Positions 62,182 to 64,000 of a stretch of DNA of 64,000 nt are shown piece by piece. The stretch spans positions 248,001 through 312,000 of the forward strand of contig CAVXJZ010000006.1 of NCBI GenBank assembly GCA_963762205.1, in the 5' to 3' direction. The translations under genes and the position numbers were made by a program. Numbering within the stretch: position 1 is the stretch's first letter; each line of letters begins with the position of its first letter. The DNA comes from VRUE01 sp963762205 (lineage in GTDB: Bacteria; Actinomycetota; Thermoleophilia; Solirubrobacterales; 70-9). The notes under the pieces were generated by a model, which ran no database searches, was not told the DNA's origin, and was given only the letters and a program-made list of their open reading frames with translations.

Positions 62182-63291
62182 TCAGGCGTCCCTCGCGCAG
62201 CGGATGCCGGAAAAGATCTGGCGCCGCTGGGGCAGGTCCCAGTTGCGGAAGCTGGGCCGCATGACGCTTGGATGGGTCGCCCATGAGCCGCCGCGCAGCA
62301 CCCGGTACTCGTCGCCGAAGAAGACCTCCGAGTACTCGGGATAGGGAAACGCCTCGAAGCCCGGGTAGGAGAGGAAGTCGGACGAGGTCCACTCCCAGAC
62401 CGCCCCGACGCGATCGAGGCGGTCGTGGGCCGCCTCCCACTCCTGCTCGGTCGGCAACCGCTTTCCGGCCCAACGGGCGAAGGCGTCGGCCTCGTGCCAG
62501 GAGACGTGGATCACCGGCAGGTCGGGGGCGAGCGGCTCGCGGCGTCCCATCGCCGCCCGCACCCAGCCGTCGCCGTCGCGCTTCCAGTACATCGGCGGCT
62601 CGGCGCCGGTCTCCTCGACGAAGCGAGCGTAGGCGGCGTTGTCGACCGGCAGGCGGTCGATCTCGAAGGCGGGGAGCTCGACGGTGTGGCGGCAGCGCTC
62701 GTTGTCGTAGGCAAAGCCGCCGGGCGGGGCGCCGATCGCGTGCTCGCCGGCCGCGACCGAGATCGCCTCGGGGCCGTCCGGAGGCGGGTCGGCGGAGGCC
62801 CCGACCCCGGCGGGCGCCTCGTAGTCATCGACCATCTGCAGCAGCTGCAGCATCGTCTCGCAGTGCTGGTGCTCGTGCGCGAGCAGCATCTCGTAGACGA
62901 AGCCCCCGTGCAGCAGCGGGTCCTCGGCGTCGTCGCCCAGATCGCCGATCTCGTCGAGCACCTCGAGCGTGCGCTCGCGGACGTCGGCCAGGTAGGCGCG
63001 CAGCTCGGCGTCACGGAGGATCGGCAGCTCGCCGCGGGTCCGGCGCGGGTTCTCGATCGCGTCGTAGAAGCGCCCGAGGTCGCCGTGCAGCGGTTCGCGA
63101 TCGCCGATCGTCTGCACCAGCCAGAGCTCCTCGAAGTTGGCGATATGGCCCAGGTCCCAGGCAAGCGGGCTGAGCAGCGGCGAGTAGACGCGGTTGAGCT
63201 GCGCGTCGTCGAGCGGCTCGATCAGGGACAGGGTCCGCCATCGCGCCTCGCCGAGGCGTCCTGCGATCGCTTCCTTGATGCTGGCCCTCAC
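62182..63291 (-). CDS. egtB: Hercynine oxygenase EgtB (ergothioneine sulfoxide synthase)
   Basis: 369 residues. The N-terminal DinB-like half supplies iron ligands in WDLGHIANFEE and LLAHEHQHCETMLQ; the C-terminal FGE-sulfatase half has PVIHVSWHEADAFARWAGKRL, TEQEWEAAHDR and RVLRGGSWATHP. It couples hercynine with gamma-glutamylcysteine or cysteine using O2. About 60 residues shorter than mycobacterial EgtB. No egtA, egtC or egtE is within the window. Confidence 0.92.
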   Translation of the reverse strand: MRASIKEAIAGRLGEARWRTLSLIEPLDDAQLNRVYSPLLSPLAWDLGHIANFEELWLVQTIGDREPLHGDLGRFYDAIENPRRTRGELPILRDAELRAYLADVRERTLEVLDEIGDLGDDAEDPLLHGGFVYEMLLAHEHQHCETMLQLLQMVDDYEAPAGVGASADPPPDGPEAISVAAGEHAIGAPPGGFAYDNERCRHTVELPAFEIDRLPVDNAAYARFVEETGAEPPMYWKRDGDGWVRAAMGRREPLAPDLPVIHVSWHEADAFARWAGKRLPTEQEWEAAHDRLDRVGAVWEWTSSDFLSYPGFEAFPYPEYSEVFFGDEYRVLRGGSWATHPSVMRPSFRNWDLPQRRQIFSGIRCARDA

Positions 63292-63351
63292 CTCGGTGGA
63301 GATGCGAAGACCCTATACAGGTCGGATTACACGCCTGTGAAATCGTCGTTT

Positions 63352-63387
63352 CGACACCTGACCATGCCTGGGCACGGTCAGGTGTCG
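63352..63387. repeat. Hairpin in the egtB/SDR divergent region
   Basis: CGACACCTGACC (63352-63363) pairs perfectly with GGTCAGGTGTCG (63376-63387), and the inner TGCC/GGCA extends the stem. It is a different sequence from the TGGACGCA palindromes but shares CACCTG with the element at 3957-4035. It may be an operator or another repeat family. The remainder of 63292-63411 shows nothing else. Confidence 0.7.
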
Positions 63388-63411
63388 GAGCGGCCGATAC
63401 GCTGCGCGCCG

Positions 63412-64000
63412 ATGCGGATCGAGGGGACATCGGCCCTGGTCGCGGGCGGCGCGTCCGGGCTCGGCGAAGCGACCGCGCGGGCGCTCGTCGAGGCCGGGGC
63501 GACGGTGACGATCGCCGACCTCAACGTCGAGAAGGGCGAGGCCCTGGCGGTCGAGCTCGGCGGGGCGGCCGCCTTCGTCGAGGCCGACGTGACCGACGCG
63601 GAGGCCGTCGCCGAGGCGATCGGCAGGGCCGCCGCCACGGACGGCGGCCTGCGGGTCTCGGTCTGCTGCGCCGGTGTCGGCTGGGCCGAGCGGGTCGCCC
63701 ACAAGGGAGGGCCGCACAATCTCGAGATGTTCTCGAAGGTGATCTCGATCAACCTGATCGGCACCTTCAATGTGCTCAGCCAGGCCACGGCCGCGATGAG
63801 CGGCAACGAGGCCGATGAGGAGGGCGAGCGCGGCGTCTGCGTCAACACGGCTTCGATCGCCGCCTTCGACGGGCAGATCGGGCAGGTCGCCTACTCGGCC
63901 TCGAAGGGCGGCATCGTCGGCATGACCCTGCCTGCCGCCCGCGACATGGCCTCGCGCGGGGTCCGCGTCGTGACGATCGCCCCGGGCCTGTTCGACACGC
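63412..64000 (+). CDS. Short-chain dehydrogenase, 3-hydroxyacyl-CoA dehydrogenase (HSD10)-like; 3' end outside window
   Basis: At least 196 residues. Cofactor motif GGASGLGEATARALVEAGA with Asp in IADLN for NAD preference; NTASIAAFDGQIGQVAYSASKGG contains the catalytic Ser, Tyr and Lys; IAPGLFDT follows at the window edge. The start RIEGTSALVAGGASG is like HSD17B10-type enzymes that oxidise 3-hydroxyacyl-CoA. It would complement the thiolase and acyl-CoA dehydrogenase in this window. Confidence 0.88.
   Translation, partial: MRIEGTSALVAGGASGLGEATARALVEAGATVTIADLNVEKGEALAVELGGAAAFVEADVTDAEAVAEAIGRAAATDGGLRVSVCCAGVGWAERVAHKGGPHNLEMFSKVISINLIGTFNVLSQATAAMSGNEADEEGERGVCVNTASIAAFDGQIGQVAYSASKGGIVGMTLPAARDMASRGVRVVTIAPGLFDT

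Overview
The window is high-GC, densely coded bacterial DNA. Several features suggest Actinomycetota: an F420-type luciferase-like oxidoreductase, ergothioneine genes, a pair of Get3/ArsA-like ATPases, and a methyltransferase/GH57/GT4 cluster like the one mycobacteria use for methylglucose lipopolysaccharides. Together with a complete type IV pilus locus, I infer a deep-branching member such as Thermoleophilia (Solirubrobacterales-like). No rRNA, tRNA, CRISPR array, transposase or phage gene was seen.

Layout. 1-2.9 kb: a sugar-modifying pair (epimerase fused to an MGDG-synthase-type glycosyltransferase, plus a DegT aminotransferase). 2.9-9.9 kb: a DMT-type transporter, then ETF-quinone oxidoreductase, ETF alpha and beta, and the two methylmalonyl-CoA mutase chains. 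10-12.9 kb: three small membrane proteins and a HAD phosphatase whose 3' end is duplicated nearby. 12.9-19.7 kb: catabolic genes (thiolase, leucyl aminopeptidase, thioesterase under an HxlR regulator, aldehyde dehydrogenase, acyl-CoA dehydrogenase). 19.7-25 kb: a two-component system, DipZ-like thiol:disulfide protein, a Met/Lys/Asp-repeat lipoprotein, a PRC-barrel-like protein and MeaB. 25-30 kb: acyltransferase and the putative polymethylated-polysaccharide operon. 30-39.5 kb: class III cyclase, gamma-glutamyltransferase, FtsZ, ParA, two ArsA-like ATPases, an unknown protein and a second HxlR regulator. 39.5-56.9 kb: type IV pilus genes, all on the minus strand. 56.9-64 kb: primary sigma factor, YihY, GlpX, LLM oxidoreductase, EgtD/EgtB and a partial SDR.

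How the parts fit. ETF/ETF-QO, acyl-CoA dehydrogenase, thiolase, methylmalonyl-CoA mutase and its chaperone MeaB form a fatty-acid/propionyl-CoA oxidation network feeding the quinone pool. The pilus locus has pilin, two further prepilins, prepilin peptidase, PilB, two PilT, PilC and PilM/N/O, but no secretin, as expected for a monoderm. A nine-repeat, propeller-like secreted protein sits where a PilY1-like tip adhesin could be. A predicted c-di-GMP-I riboswitch precedes the main pilin.

The strongest non-genic signals are the riboswitch, a palindromic repeat family with fully compensatory base changes, and a sigma-A-like promoter followed by an intrinsic terminator ahead of rpoD. Several genes carry apparent single-base indels (degT, etfA, the acyl-CoA dehydrogenase, the propeller gene and a thioredoxin-like pilus gene). 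Most of these probably reflect uncorrected sequence errors rather than true pseudogenes.
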